DNA of 64,000 nucleotides from Cymbidium sinense (lineage: Eukaryota > Streptophyta > Magnoliopsida > Asparagales > Orchidaceae), in contig CM038216.1 of NCBI GenBank assembly GCA_021442155.1, positions 88,942,945 through 89,006,944 of the forward strand, in the 5' to 3' direction. The notes under the pieces are model-generated. The model was not told where the DNA came from. It made no database searches and worked only from the letters and a program-made list of their open reading frames with translations. The translations under genes and the position numbers were made by a program. Shown piece by piece: positions 36,961 through 49,560 of this stretch. Numbering within the stretch: the first letter of the stretch is position 1; each line of letters opens with the position of its first letter.

Positions 36961-39900
36961 ATATAAAATAAAGTAAAAATAAAACAAAACTAAAATATAA
37001 ACTTAAAGCTAAACCTAAACCTAAAAAAAATAAACTAAATTAAAAATCCTAAAATAAAATAATTAAAACTAAAATAAATAAGATAAAGTAATTAAAAATA
37101 AAAATAAAAATAAAATAAACTAAAATAAATGAAAAATAAACTAAATAAACCTAAGCCTACCAGTTTACTTAATTTTAAAAAATAAATAAATAATATAAAT
37201 AAAAAAAACCCTAACCCTAAACCCTAAACCCAAAACCTTAAAACCCTAAACCCTAAACTCTAAAACTTAAACCTTAAACCCCAAAAACCTAAACCCTAAA
37301 CCCTAAACCTAAAACCATAAAACCTAAACTCTAAACCCTAAACCCTAAACCTAAACCTAAAAAAATAAACCTAAACTAAATATAACCTAAAAAAATAAAA
37401 TAAATAACAAACCTAAACATAAATAAAATAAAATAAAATAAAATAAAATTAAACTAAAAAATAAAAACCATAAAATCTTAAATTAACCAAAATAAAATAA
37501 AAATGAACTAAAAACCTAAACCAAAAAAATAAACCTACAAATGGAATTAATAAATAAATAATAAATAAAACCTACACAATAAATTAAAAAAACCTAAAAT
37601 AAATAATATAAAATAAACCTAAACCTAAACTAAAATAAACTAAACTAAAATAAATAAAACCTAAACCTAAACCCTAAACTAAATAAAATAAAATAAACTA
37701 AAAATAAACCTAAACCTAAAAAAAAATAAAACCTAAAAATAAACCTAAAATAAAACCTAAAACTTAAACCTAAAAAATAAAGTAAAACCTAAATCTAAAC
37801 CTAAAATAACAAATAAAACTTAAACCTAAAAAAAAAATAAAAGTAAAACTAAACTAAAAAATAAACATAAACCTAAACCTAAGCCTAAAAATAAACTAAA
37901 ATAAAAAACCTAAACTAAAATAAATAAACCTAAAATAAATAAACTAAACTAAATAAAAATAAAAAATAAACCTAAATAAAAATAAAAATTAAATCAAATA
38001 AAATAAATAAAATAAACTAAATCAACCTAAACCTACTAGTTTACTTGATTTAAAAAAAAAGCCCTAAACCCTAAATCATAAACTTTAAACCCTAAACCCT
38101 ATACCAAAAGCCCTAAACCCTAAACCTACAACTGTAAATGCTAAACCCTAAACCCTAAACTTTAAACCATAAAAAACCCTAAACCCTAAACCCTAAAACC
38201 TAAACCCAAACTTAAACCTTAAACCCTAAACCCAAACTAAAACCTAAAACTTAACCTTAAATCCTAAAACCCAAACCCTAAACCTTAAACTAACCCTAAA
38301 CACCCTAAACTTAAAAATCCTAAACCTTAAAGCTTAAACCCTAAACCCTAAACTAACCCTAATCCCTAAGCCCTAAACTTAAATAAAATAAAAAAATAAA
38401 ATAAACCTAATCCTAAACTAAAATAAATAAAGCCTAAATTTAGAATAAACTAAACCTAAACCTAAATGTAAACCCTAAAGAAAATAAAATAAATTAAAAA
38501 TAAATGTAAACTAAAAAATAATACCTAAAAATAAACCTAAAATCAAAACTTGAAACTTAAACCTAAAAAAATAAAATAAAAACCTAAACCTAAACCTAAA
38601 ATTAAGAAATAAGACCTAAACCTAAAATATAAAAAAAAAAATAAAACTAAACGAAAAAGTAAACCTAAACCTAAAAAATAAACTAAAATAAATAAACCTA
38701 AAATAAATAAACTAACTTAAATAAAAATAAAAATAAGCATAAATAAAAAAAATAAAATAAACTAAAATAAATAAATAATAAACTAAATAAACCAAAACCT
38801 ACCAGTTTACTTAATTTTTAAAAAAAAATAAAACCCTAAACCTACAAGCTTAGACCCTAACCTTAAACCCTAAAACCCTAAACCCAAAACCCAAAACCCT
38901 AAACTCCAAACCCTAAAACCCTAAACCATAAACCCTAAACAATAAACCCTAAACCCTAAACTCTAAACTATAAATCCTAAAACCTACATCCCTAAACCTT
39001 AAACCCTAAAAACCTAAAAACCTAAAAAAACCTAACCATAAACTAAATTAAACCTAAAAATAAAATAAATAAATAAACCCAATTAAAAATATATTAAATA
39101 AATAAAATAAAAAAACCTAAACCTTGACCTAAAAAAATAAAATTAAAATTAAAAACTAAATTAAAATAAAAGATATAAAAACCTAAACTAAACAAAAAAT
39201 AAAATACCTAAATAAAATAAAAACTAAACCTAAAATAAAAATAAAATAAACATAAAATAAAATAAAATAAAAATTAAATAAAATCGTAAACCTAAAAAAA
39301 ATAAACCAAAAAATAAAACCAAAATTAAATAAAAGATAAACCTAAACCCTAAACTAAAAAAAAATCTAAACCTAAAATAAAATAAAATAAACCTAAACCT
39401 AAACTAAAATAAATAAAACCTAACCCTAAACTTAAAATAAACTAAACCTAAACCTAAACCCTAAATAAAATAAAATAAACTAAAAATAAACCCAAACCTA
39501 AACTAAAAAATAAAACCAAAAAAATAAACCTAAAATAAAAACATAAACCTAAACCTAAAAATAAAAAATAAAACCTAAACCTTAAAAACAAAATAAAAAT
39601 AAAATAAATTTAAAGCTAATCCTAAATTAAAAAAATAAATTAAAAGAAAAAACATAAACTAAAATAAATAAACCTTAAATAAATAAACTAAACTAAATAA
39701 AAAATAAAAAACATAAATAAAAATAATAAAATAAACACAAATAAATGAAAAATATACTAACTATACTAAAGAAACCTAAACCTACTAGTCTACTTTTTAA
39801 AAAAATAATAATAAAAAAATCCTAACCCTAAACCTTAGAACCCTATACCCTAAATCTTAATCCTTAAACCCTAAACTTTAAACCCTAAACCCTAAAACCA

Positions 39901-41919
39901 TAAACCATAAACCCTAAACCTTAAACCCTAAAACCTACAACCCTAAACCCTAAACCTAAATAAAACCTAAAAATAAAATAAATGAAAAAACCTAAACCTA
40001 AATAAAATAAAATAAAAACCTAAACCTAAACCTAAACCTAAACCTAAATGTAAAAATAAAATAAAAAATAAAAAATAAAAACTAAGCTAAAATAAAATAA
40101 ATTAAAACCTAAACTAAATTAAAAAATAATATAAACCTAAAAATAAAAAACTTAAATTAACTAAAATAAAATAAAAATAAAATAAAACCTAAACCTAAAA
40201 AAATAAACCAAAAAATAAAACCTAAACCCTAAACTAAAAAAAACCTAAAATAAATAATATAAAATAAACCTAAACCTAAACTAAACAAACCTATACCTAA
40301 ACCTAAAATAAACTAAACCTAAACCATAAACTAAATAAAATAAAATAAACTAAAAATAAACTTAAACCTAAACTAAAAAATAAAAAAATAAACCTAAAAA
40401 AAACCTAAAACCTAAACCTAAAAAAAATTAAACCTAAAAAAAAAATAACAAATAAAACCTAAACCTAAAAAATAAAATAAAAATAAAACTAAACTAAAAA
40501 TAAACATAAACCTAAACCTAAACCTAAAAAATAAACTAAAATAAAAAACTTAAACAAAAATAATTAAACCTAAAATAAATAAACTAAACTAAATAAAAAA
40601 TAAACTTAAATAAAAAATAAAAAAATAAATAAATAAATAAACTAAATAAACCTAAACCTATCGCTTAATTATTTTAAAAAACTAAACCCTAAACCCTAAA
40701 TCTAAACCCTAAACTAAAACCTAAACCTAAACTTACAACCCTTAAACTAAACCCTAAACCATAAAACCTAAACCCTAAACCTAAATCTAACCTTAACCTT
40801 AAACCTAAAACCCTAAACCTAACTCCTAACCCTAAACCTAAACCTAAATCTTAAACCTTAAACCAAAAACCCTAAACATTAAACTAACCCTAAACCCTAA
40901 ACCCTAAAGCCTAAACCCTAAACACTAAACCCTCAAAACTCTAAACCCTAAAGCCTCAACACTAAACCCTAAACCCTAACCATAAACCATAAACCCCAAA
41001 ACCCTAAACCATAAACTTTAAACCCTAAACCCTAAACCCTAAAAACTTAAACTAAAATCTAAACCTAAACCTAAACCTAAAAATAACATAAAATAAAAAA
41101 TAAAATAAAATAAACTAAAATAAAATAAATAAAACCTAAACTAAACTAAAAATAAAACCTAAATAAAATAAAAACAAAAATAAAATAAATCTAAAATAAA
41201 ATAAATAAAAACCTAAACCTAAAAAATAAAAAAATAAAACCTAAACCCTAAACTAAAAAAATACCTAAACCTAAAATAAAACTAAAATAAATAATATAAA
41301 ATAAACTTAAACCTAAACTAAAATAAATTAAACCTAAAATAAATTAATCCAAAACCCAAACTTAAACTAAATAAAAGAAAATAAACTTAAAAATAAACCT
41401 AAAAATAAACCTAAAATAAAAACCAAAAACCTAAACCTATAAAAATAAACTAAAACCTAAACTTAAACCTAAAAATAAAAAATAAAACCTAAACCCAAAA
41501 AAAGTAAAATAAAAATAAAACCCAACTAAATAAACCTAAACCTAAAAAAACCTAAAAAATAAACTAAACTAATTAATAAAAATAAACCTAAATAAAATAA
41601 AAAATAAAATAAACTCAAATAAATAAAAAATAAACTAAATAAACCTAAACCTACTGGTTTACTTAATTTTAAAAAACCCTAAAACCTAAATCCTAAACCC
41701 TAAACCGTAAACCTACAACCCTAAACCCTAAACCATAAACCATAAAACAACCTAAACCCTAAACCCTAAACCTAAATAAACCCTAAAAAAACCCACCTAA
41801 ACCCTAAACCCTAAAACCCTAAACCCTAAACCTTAAACCCTAAACCCTAAAACTTATAACCCTAAACACTAAAATTGAAACCCTAAACCCTAAACTAACC
41901 CTAAACTCTAAACCCTAAG

Positions 41920-42353
41920 AATGGGCAGAACCTTGATGATAGAACATCACCATCAACTCTAAATCGTGGAGGTGGTGGAGGTATGCATTATCGCAAGTGG
42001 TGCCGGGGATCTGAGGTGCCGGTGGATATGGAGGTGGTTGTCACAAGAAGGTGGTTATGGAGGTAGGAGGAGCATGGAGGTTACATCCATGTGGTGGTGG
42101 AGGGAGAGATCGAGGATATGATGGTGGATCCCACCACTGAGAGGCTGGGTGGTTCGATGGGAACTGAGAAAAGAATAAATGATCATCAATGCTATGGAAT
42201 TGTGTCTTTATAGATGTATGGTTCTACTTATCTTGGGTTTTGTTTGCTCTATGGGAGCTCATTTTCATGTCATCACTTATGTCTTAGAATACTTGAGGTG
42301 CTACTTGGATGAACTTGAAAAGAAGAAATGTTGAATCTAAATTTGTTCTCTTT
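41920..42353 (+). pseudogene. Captured GRP gene end, copy 3, with the longest 3' UTR
   Basis: It starts at exactly the same point as copy 1, with CCCTAAG before AATGGGCAG, and reads NGQNLDD, then after a frame change NITIN and a Gly-rich part (NRGGGGG). A frameshifted version of the C-terminal GRDRGYDGGS motif lies near 42106-42130 and of the SDGNW end near 42160. The 3' part extends about 85 bp beyond copies 1 and 2 and ends ...TTTGTTCTCTTT, followed by eight A (42354-42361). It is not outside the telomere-like DNA, which resumes at 42362. Not translatable. Confidence 0.75.
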
Positions 42354-42757
42354 AAAAAAAACCTTAAGCCCCAAAACCCTAAACCCTAAACTTAAACCCT
42401 AAACCTAAAACCTAAACCCTAACCTAAAACCCTAAACCCTACTAAACTAAACCCTAAACCTTAAACCCTAAACCCTAAACCCTAAACCTAAACCTTAAAT
42501 CCTAGAACCCTAAACCCTAAACCCTAAAGCATACAACCCTAAACCTTAAACCCCAAATCATAAAACCTAAACCCTAAACCCTAAACCATAAACTAATCGT
42601 AAAACCTAAACCCTAAACCTTGAATAAAGATGTCATTAGGAGTAGATCTAAAGAATGACCTCATCCTGACATAGCTATGGTACCTAAAGAAAATGTCTTC
42701 AAGAGACTTTCCTTGACCATTAGAGATTTGAATACCCCTAAACCCTAACCCTAAATC
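42354..42757 (+). repeat. Telomere-like DNA flanking about 115 bp of unknown unique sequence
   Basis: CCCTAAA-type repeats fill 42362-42620 and 42736-42757. Between them, 42621-42735 is mixed sequence with no repeat structure and no clear ORF. It is not recognisable as part of the retroelements or the GRP gene. Confidence 0.7.
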
Positions 42758-44219
42758 ATATTATAATATACCATATATTATATAATGCATCATATATTTG
42801 GCATGTAGTGATGTGTTTTAGATGTTATAAGATATTTTAAAATGTTTTAATATATTATGGTATTTTGCCCTATAGTCTATATTAATATAAATCATAAAAA
42901 TATTGATTTAATAAATCATATTTGATGAAATTTATTAAATTTGAAGTGGAATTAGGTTGTAGTACCAAAGGTGTGCTACGCCAATTGTAGTCTAAAATAA
43001 GATTTTATGTTCAAAATAAATATTATATGTTGTAGCATAGTATACATCATATATCATAATATATTATTTCGCATTTTAAATTCTTTTAGTATTTTATAAT
43101 CATGCAATCGAGCCTACACTAGCATTATTTATAGAACTATTGATTTATACTTAAAATGGTGGAATTTTTCCAAATTCATAATAGTAGAGCATGGCATCAT
43201 AATATATTATTTCAATTTAAAATATGTAAGATATGATTAAAATATATAGTTTTTATTGTTTAGACTAATTTTATGAATTTTATCTTAAGTAATCCCTTGT
43301 GATGTGATATGCAATATAATATAATATAATATGTTATAATGTATTATAATATAGGATGCCATAACAAAGTGTAGCATCATCCATTATAACATACTGTTGT
43401 GTATTACTACTTGGTTTTCAACATATTTTAGTTTGTTATAGTATGATGTAGTAGAGTTTGTAGTGGTATAACTCATAAAAAATATAAGCTCGATGATGGA
43501 TTTGGCCAAATTTAAGGTAAGCTTGGGAACATCATTGGGGTGTGCTATGGTGTGTCACTTAATCAAAAGAATGGAATTTTGTATCCAAAATAAATGTTCA
43601 TTTTTCAACCAAATTTTATAAATTTTTTGCTTAAAGTGATTCATTTTAAGGTGTAATGTAAGATAATATATTATATGAAAGCATATTAAAATATAATGTA
43701 CATAATAATATAACTTCACATATATATAAATGTGGTGGTGTGTTACTAAATGTTATTGTACATTTTAGTATGTTTTACTTTTGTTATAATACATTGGGTC
43801 AAAACTCACAAAAAATGTTAATTTGAAGGTTGAGATGGAAGAATTTGGCCAAATTCATCACACACTAAGAAGCAACACCAAAATTATGCTATTTGTACCA
43901 TTTCTAGTAGAAAAATAATAATTTTACATCCAAAATGAGCATTATTCATATTTTGGAAAATTTTGTTATTTGTTCCTTTTAAGTGATTCTAATGAGGTGT
44001 AATGTTAAATAATATTATATTATAGCAAATTATAATATAACATCATATATTATAATATATAATATAGTGTGTTAATTCACACTATAATATGTTTAGCATG
44101 ATATTGTATAGTTATAGTTTTAGCTTGAACCATCAAATCATAAAATGTGATTACAATGTCAAGATGATGTAATTTGAACAAATACATTGTTAGGCTATTG
44201 AGGTATTAAAGGTGTGCAT
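42758..44219. repeat. AT-rich tandem satellite, monomer about 340-350 bp
   Basis: The box 'AAGTGATTC...AGGTGTAATGT' recurs near 43303, 43651 and 43998. Boxes 'GGAATTTTGTATCCAAAATAAA' (near 43011, 43584, 43929) and 'AAATTTGGCCAAATT' also recur at matching spacing. Between the boxes are TATAATATA-rich runs, including a TATAA-type microsatellite near 43310-43355. The array breaks at 44219 against element C. No gene is seen. Confidence 0.7.
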
Positions 44220-46590
44220 AAGAGAAGAAATAAGATTTGATGAGAATTCCATGTCAAAGACATGGAGGGAGATCTGGGGATCACACATGTATTGGACATG
44301 ACATATGAGCAGATATGTCAAGGCATAAAAGAAGAGAATCTATTGGGGATAAGGTTTGAATTTGATTTGATTATATAATTTGTGGAAAGAAGACCCACTG
44401 GGGATTAAGATCAAATCAACTTTAATTTTTTTTTATTTTAATTGATGTGGAGGCATATTTGCTAGAGATATAGGCTCGAGTCTACTAGGGATCGGGTATA
44501 TGAACCTTCAACTAGGGAAGGTTCAAAGTTATCTATAGGGATTGGATTTGAGTTTGATTTCATAGATTTGATTGGGATGTATCCACCGGGGATAAGAGTT
44601 TGGTTGGATTTCTTTAATTTAGACTCTACTAGGGAGTTGGTTTAATTTGGCTCCACTATGGAGGTTAGTTTGAATTTGATTTATTTGCTTGTTTATATAT
44701 ATGATTTGGGGCTCCAGGGAGAAGGGTGTGATTTAACTCCACCGGGAAAAATTAGATTGGGTTTAATTTAATGTTAATGTATGGACCCTTGGTGTGATGG
44801 ACCCACGAGAAGTGGCTATATGATCCTTGACCTACCTCAAGTTTACAAATCCAAAGGGATAGTCTATGGTAGAGCTAGCCAACCTAAGGGGTTGTCTTTC
44901 GTGCAACAAATGAAGAAGGCATAGACTACATCTTCCAAAGTGAGGAACAACTATTGGTGACCTATTGGATGCACAATAAATCAAACAGGGTGACTACCGA
45001 AAGTGAATATCACCGGGACTTATGTCAACTCAAAAGTAGTCAGGATTAATTTTATCCAGATTTCAGATTTGATATGGTTTGTTTGGTTTAGTTTGATTTT
45101 GAATTGAGGGCATATCTACTGGGGATGTGAGCTCAGTCAAATTTGATAGATTTAATTTATGGTCCATGTCTGCTAACCCACCGAAGAGGTATATCCTTAT
45201 ACCTAGATTTATAAATCCAATGGGATAGTCCCGGTCATGGGGTAGAGCCAACCTAAGGGGTTTTTTCAATGTGCAATGGTTGTGCTAAGAAGAAAGCAGC
45301 AACTTACATCTTCTAAAGTAGGAACAATTGGGTGACTTGTTGGTAGCACAAATTGAACCGAACTTAGGGAAACTACTGTGAATGTCAAGGACTTATATCA
45401 ACTCAAGAGTCAAGTGATTCTATAGGGAGTTTTAATAATGCCCTAAAGATAGGATGCCGAAAAAGGTACGCTAGGGGTGTCCTCCTAATCCATAAGTGAA
45501 TATATATTTTATTTATATGTTTATGTGGATCTTGTTAGAGGGACCACACTAAGAAGGGGATATTGGCCTTGACCTATCTCGATTTATTTGGACCAAGGGA
45601 GAATCTACACATCCACAAAATGGATTCTCCAACCATGTGGTTACTAGAAAAGGGAACCGTATAACTGATAGTAACTGTAGTGTCTAAATAGGGTCTCAAA
45701 GGATGTGATCCAAATATAGTGCCCACATGGGAGGCTGCTAGAGGCTTTTTCTTGATCCTTGGAAAAGAAAGCCTATAGTGTATGGTGGCCAACTCAAAGA
45801 GAAAGCATACTACATATCTGCCATGAGTGGTGTATCCTAAGGTAAGAGAACCAATCAACCTAAGGTGTATCCATCAATATGAGTGGTGTATCCATCAACA
45901 TAGTGAGAACCAACTAATCTAAGGTGCCCTGTAACGATCAATATGGAAAGAAAGAGTGGCTTACAACTTTTAAGCAAACTTATCATCGATATTCAGATAG
46001 ATGTTATCTGACCTAGAGTGACTACTAAGGAGCCCTGAGGAAGGACTTGACTGACTTGAAAGTCAGAGGGAAGGAGCGCTAGGGTACTTATCCTAAACCT
46101 CAAATATACTTGACTCCAAGGCATGAGGTTAATCCAAGAAGAAAGTGTAGTAGACTCACATCCTCTTAAATGAAGCCAACATGAGGTATTGCCATGCAAT
46201 AAGGCCTACCAAACTAACAAGGTGCTCATTGGTGTAATGGCCAAGTAAGGAAGGAAAGCATAGTAGACTTACATCCTCCAAAGCAAGAAAACCACTAGGG
46301 TGACACACTAGTAGGGTAGCACGTCAGCCCGACCTAGAGCAGCTATTGAGTGAGTGTCGTTGGGGGCATTATCTCAACTCAAAGTAGCCCAAAATAAAAG
46401 ATATGTGTTTATTTTATATGTTTGTGTGTACTTTGTGTTTGTGTTGTGTCGAGAGATAAGATGCCACTCAGCTTTCTTACACCTACCCTAAACACATCAT
46501 GATTCACAAACAATACTTTCAACATGGAAGAAATTGAATTCAAAATGGAATTTTCATTGATGATAATTATTTTCAAATATGATTTATAAT
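44219..46590 (-). repeat. 3' non-coding repeat region of element C
   Basis: It aligns with 5430-7731 of element B. Blocks with 'TTTATAAATCCAATGGGATAGTC' or similar recur near 44830, 45210 and 45580, about 370-380 bp apart. The theme 'AAGAAAG...ACTTACATCTTC' repeats throughout. About 250 bp at the left end (44219-44470) has no clear match in B. Confidence 0.65.
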
Positions 46591-47560
46591 ATTTCTTTAG
46601 TAGAGCCCATTGAGAAGCATTGGGCACTCCCTTATGATTAATAAGTCGATAAGATCCTCCTTGGTAGGTCTTCTATGGGGCTTCCCAAGTGGATTCAAAC
46701 TTGCCTCCCATCTTATGACGGAAATACAATCTCCTTAGAACTAAAGTAGCTCTCCTACTTAAAAAATCTCTAGACATACCAACTTGTTGTGAGCTTGAAT
46801 CTCCTCTCCCAAACTTTTAGCTCTTCTAACCACAACTTGGCATTTTGCTATGTTGTGATCTACCCACAACTATCATTAGTGATGGAAGTTGGACTTCTAA
46901 TGGTAGAATGGCTTCGGATCCATACACTAAGGATAAAGGAGTAGACTGAGTTAGAGTTCTATATGTGGTGTTGTAAACCCTACAAGGCTTCAACTAATTA
47001 CTAATGCTACAGTTGCTTGTTGTTATCGGGTGTCTTCTTCAGTATTTGGATGAGAGTTTTGTTATAGGCTTCTACTAAGCTATACCCTGGTAGTTGATGG
47101 TAGAATATCTAACCTATATGTCTATAAAGTTGTTGATCTTGGTTCTCCTAAATGCCGTATAATTATGAGATATAATTCATCAAGGCACTCTGAACCTATA
47201 TACGATATGGTTCCTAAAAAATTGGAGTACATGTAGCATTGCTGAGCTATGACCTCTCTAAGAGGAATCACCTTCACCCATTTGGAAAATTAGTCTGTAG
47301 TAGCTAAGATGAACTGATGACCCTTGGAAGAAGGAGGATCAATCAAACCCACTATGTTGGTACCCCAACACTCGAATGGCCTACCAATGTAGATGTAGAA
47401 TGTTTTGGGGGACCACACTGTATTTGACATTGGTGGCATCGCTTAGCTATACCAATCTAATCTTTGATCATTGATGACCAGTAGTATCCTAGCCTCTTGA
47501 TCTTGGCTTTCATCTTCAAATTGGAATGGTTGGCTCCACATAATCCTGAGTGTACCTCGG
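46590..47560 (-). pseudogene. Integrase of element C (broken)
   Basis: The core start reads RPFECWGTNIVGLIDP on the - strand, with Asn (47356-47358) at the first catalytic position, as in element B, followed by SSKGHQFILAT. Near the second catalytic position the sequence is VP, two stops and a His-Asn-Tyr version of the expected Asp-Asn-Gly, so this residue is lost as well. The Gln/Glu helix and C-terminal domain are fragmentary, with deletions. The terminal part near 46600-46770 resembles the end of B's integrase. Confidence 0.75.
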
Positions 47561-47879
47561 TCATGATCTTACAGGCTTCATGCTTGTCTAAACAACATAA
47601 CCACATATGATCGAAAGACTACTGGCACAAGACACCATCCACAAGAGCGTAGAAAAGTGCTCTCTACTTCATCTGATGGGCTTGGGACTTCTCTTGAGGT
47701 AGTTTTTCTTTATTTAGGTAATCCATGAATGGTTGCCTCCAATCTAACTCCTCATTCTTCTTGCAATGGCAACCTCCCCTTCAAGAGAGTACTTTTGATG
47801 AGTTCAATATAAATAAGGAATAAGACTTGTCTATTTTGGACCTTTATTGATGGACTCATCCTCCACATGCCAACTTTTG

Positions 47880-48300
47880 GAAAGCTTGGCTAAAGCATAT
47901 GCTATGACATTCTCTGAGGAATCTTATAAATGGTAACCTTTGGGATTTGGGGCCAACAACTCCATAGTGTACTTGTGGTAGTGATGGAGCTTGGGCTTTA
48001 TAATCTTATAGACCCAGCAATTTTGTTGATAACTAGTGAGAATCCCAAAGATGTTGATGTTATGGATGCTTAGAGTAATGGCTAACTCTAGACATAATCG
48101 AGCATCATATTCCTTGATTATTGGTGCAAGGATTAGATGATGATATGAGAATCTCATCACATCATACCGGAGTTACGAACTATTCTATCCCCGCCTTTCT
48201 TGGAATAGTAGATTATGGTTCTTCTCTTCTTTAAGAGGAAGCCGCACCATCAAAGTACATTTCCCCAATGGTAAATGCTAGTATCCCCTAAGTTTATGAT
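47880..48300 (-). pseudogene. Second RNase H domain of element C
   Basis: The sequence includes 'MYFDGAA' coded near 48240-48260 and LCLELAITLSIHNINIFGI, followed by CWVYKIIKPKLHHYHKYTMELLAPNPKG (47924-48030), which aligns with the second RNase H of element B. Deletions remove the NNEA context and shift the frame several times. Confidence 0.65.
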
Positions 48301-48379
48301 TTATTCATTGGGGAGATCATCACTAAGCAGGGAGTCAGCGGGAAGTGGGTGTGCTACTAGGAAATTCGATAGTGCTTGT

Positions 48380-49560
48380 CAAACTACGAGAGGATCATGG
48401 ACCATCATGCCAACTATCCAGATAGCGTCAGCCGCATCATGAGATATTGTAGTGGATTGATCCTAGAGATTAAGTTCACCTTAGGAAAGTATGTCATAAC
48501 TTTTTGGATGCAAAGTTTAAATCTAGGCAATGCTTCTCAATAGGTGGATAATTAGCCTAAGTAGGGATTAGATGATGGCTAAGATAGTAGAGTGTGTTTT
48601 CCTTTCCTTTACCATTAGCTTGGCCCAAGAAAGTACCAAGGGAGTCATCTAACAAAGCAGTGTAAAGTATGAATGGCTTGCCTAGGATAAGGGCTGCTAG
48701 AATTGGTGGAGACATCAGGTAATACTTGATGTCTTCAAAGGCATACGCACACTTGTCATCCCACTTGAACTTGGCATCCATTTTGACAAGTGTTGAGAAT
48801 GGCTGACATCTTCTGGATAGGTTGGATATAAAGCATATTAGATATGCCAACCACTCTTGGATTGATCTGAGTTGAGTTAAACTTTTAGGGGTGGTATTTT
48901 TAATATTGCCTTGATCTTCTCTGAATTGATTTCGATTTCCTAGTGTCAGACAATAAAATCAAGGAATTTTTATGAAGCTACTCTGAATGAACACTTCAGG
49001 GGGTTTATTTTGAGGTTAAATTATCTTAAATGATTAAAAACTACTCTCAAGTTTAAAATTTTGTCTTCCTTTTCTCTACTTTTGACCATGACATCATCAA
49101 CATAGCACTTGACTTGTTGATGAATTAGTTTGTTGAAGATTCAAGTCATAGCCCGCTAGTATGTAGCATAAGCATTTTTAAGGCTGAAAGGCATGACCTT
49201 ATAGAAATAGATTCCGATCAGGGTTTTAAAAGCAGTGTTTCTTTCATTTTCAAGGGCCATCTTTATTTGGTTATATCCAGATGAGCCATCCATGAAAGAG
49301 AAGATTGCATGAGATGAGGCAATGTCCACCATCAGCTTCAGGATTGGTAGTGGAATTCATCTTTCAAACATGTCTTATTTAAATCTTTATTTGGTTATAT
49401 GTGAATTTGACCATTCTTTTTCTTAACTGGATGACGTTAACTAGGTATATTTTTTCTTCGGGATGATGCCGATCGATCAATTTCTTGACTTTAGAAATGA
49501 CCTATTGTTTTATGTCTAATCACATGCATCTATGAGCTTGCTAGATATGGTTAGTTGTAG
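48380..49560 (-). pseudogene. Reverse transcriptase and first RNase H of element C
   Basis: The RT catalytic motif YVDD is at 49093-49104, in the context IHQQVKCYVDDVMV. The FMDGSSGYNQIKMALE motif lies near 49235-49290. The connection and RNase H start are open at 48557-48850, with FISNLSRRCQPFSTL, KFKWDDKCAYAFEDIK, PFILYTALLDDSLGTFLGQ and KENTLYYLSHHL. This piece is less damaged than its counterpart in element B. Upstream, the INLR-type lead and acidic region run to about 49870. Stops and frameshifts separate the open parts. Confidence 0.85.

Larger units (their letters stand above)
20553..41919 (+). repeat. Composite telomere-like satellite (degenerate CCCTAAA array)
   Basis: The array is made of plant telomere-type CCCTAAA repeats and shortened or altered forms (CCTAAA, CTAAA, AAATAAA), always with the C-rich strand on +. 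Canonical CCCTAAA runs are short, at most about six to seven perfect copies (22036-22075). Blocks of 200-700 bp rich in CCCTAAA alternate with A-rich blocks. A spacer close to CTAGTTTACTTAATTTTA marks the transition, with cores at 20685, 21771, 22864, 24486, 25526, 26898, 27922, 29041, 31281, 32362, 33703, 34751, 35952, 37162, 38038, 38804, 39786, 40662 (weak) and 41656. It is interstitial, since other repeats flank both sides. No gene is seen apart from the captured fragments. Confidence 0.9.

Noticed and set aside
20553..41919. True chromosome end (functional telomere)
   Set aside because: Repeats are degenerate, perfect runs are short, and other repeats flank both sides, so it is interstitial.
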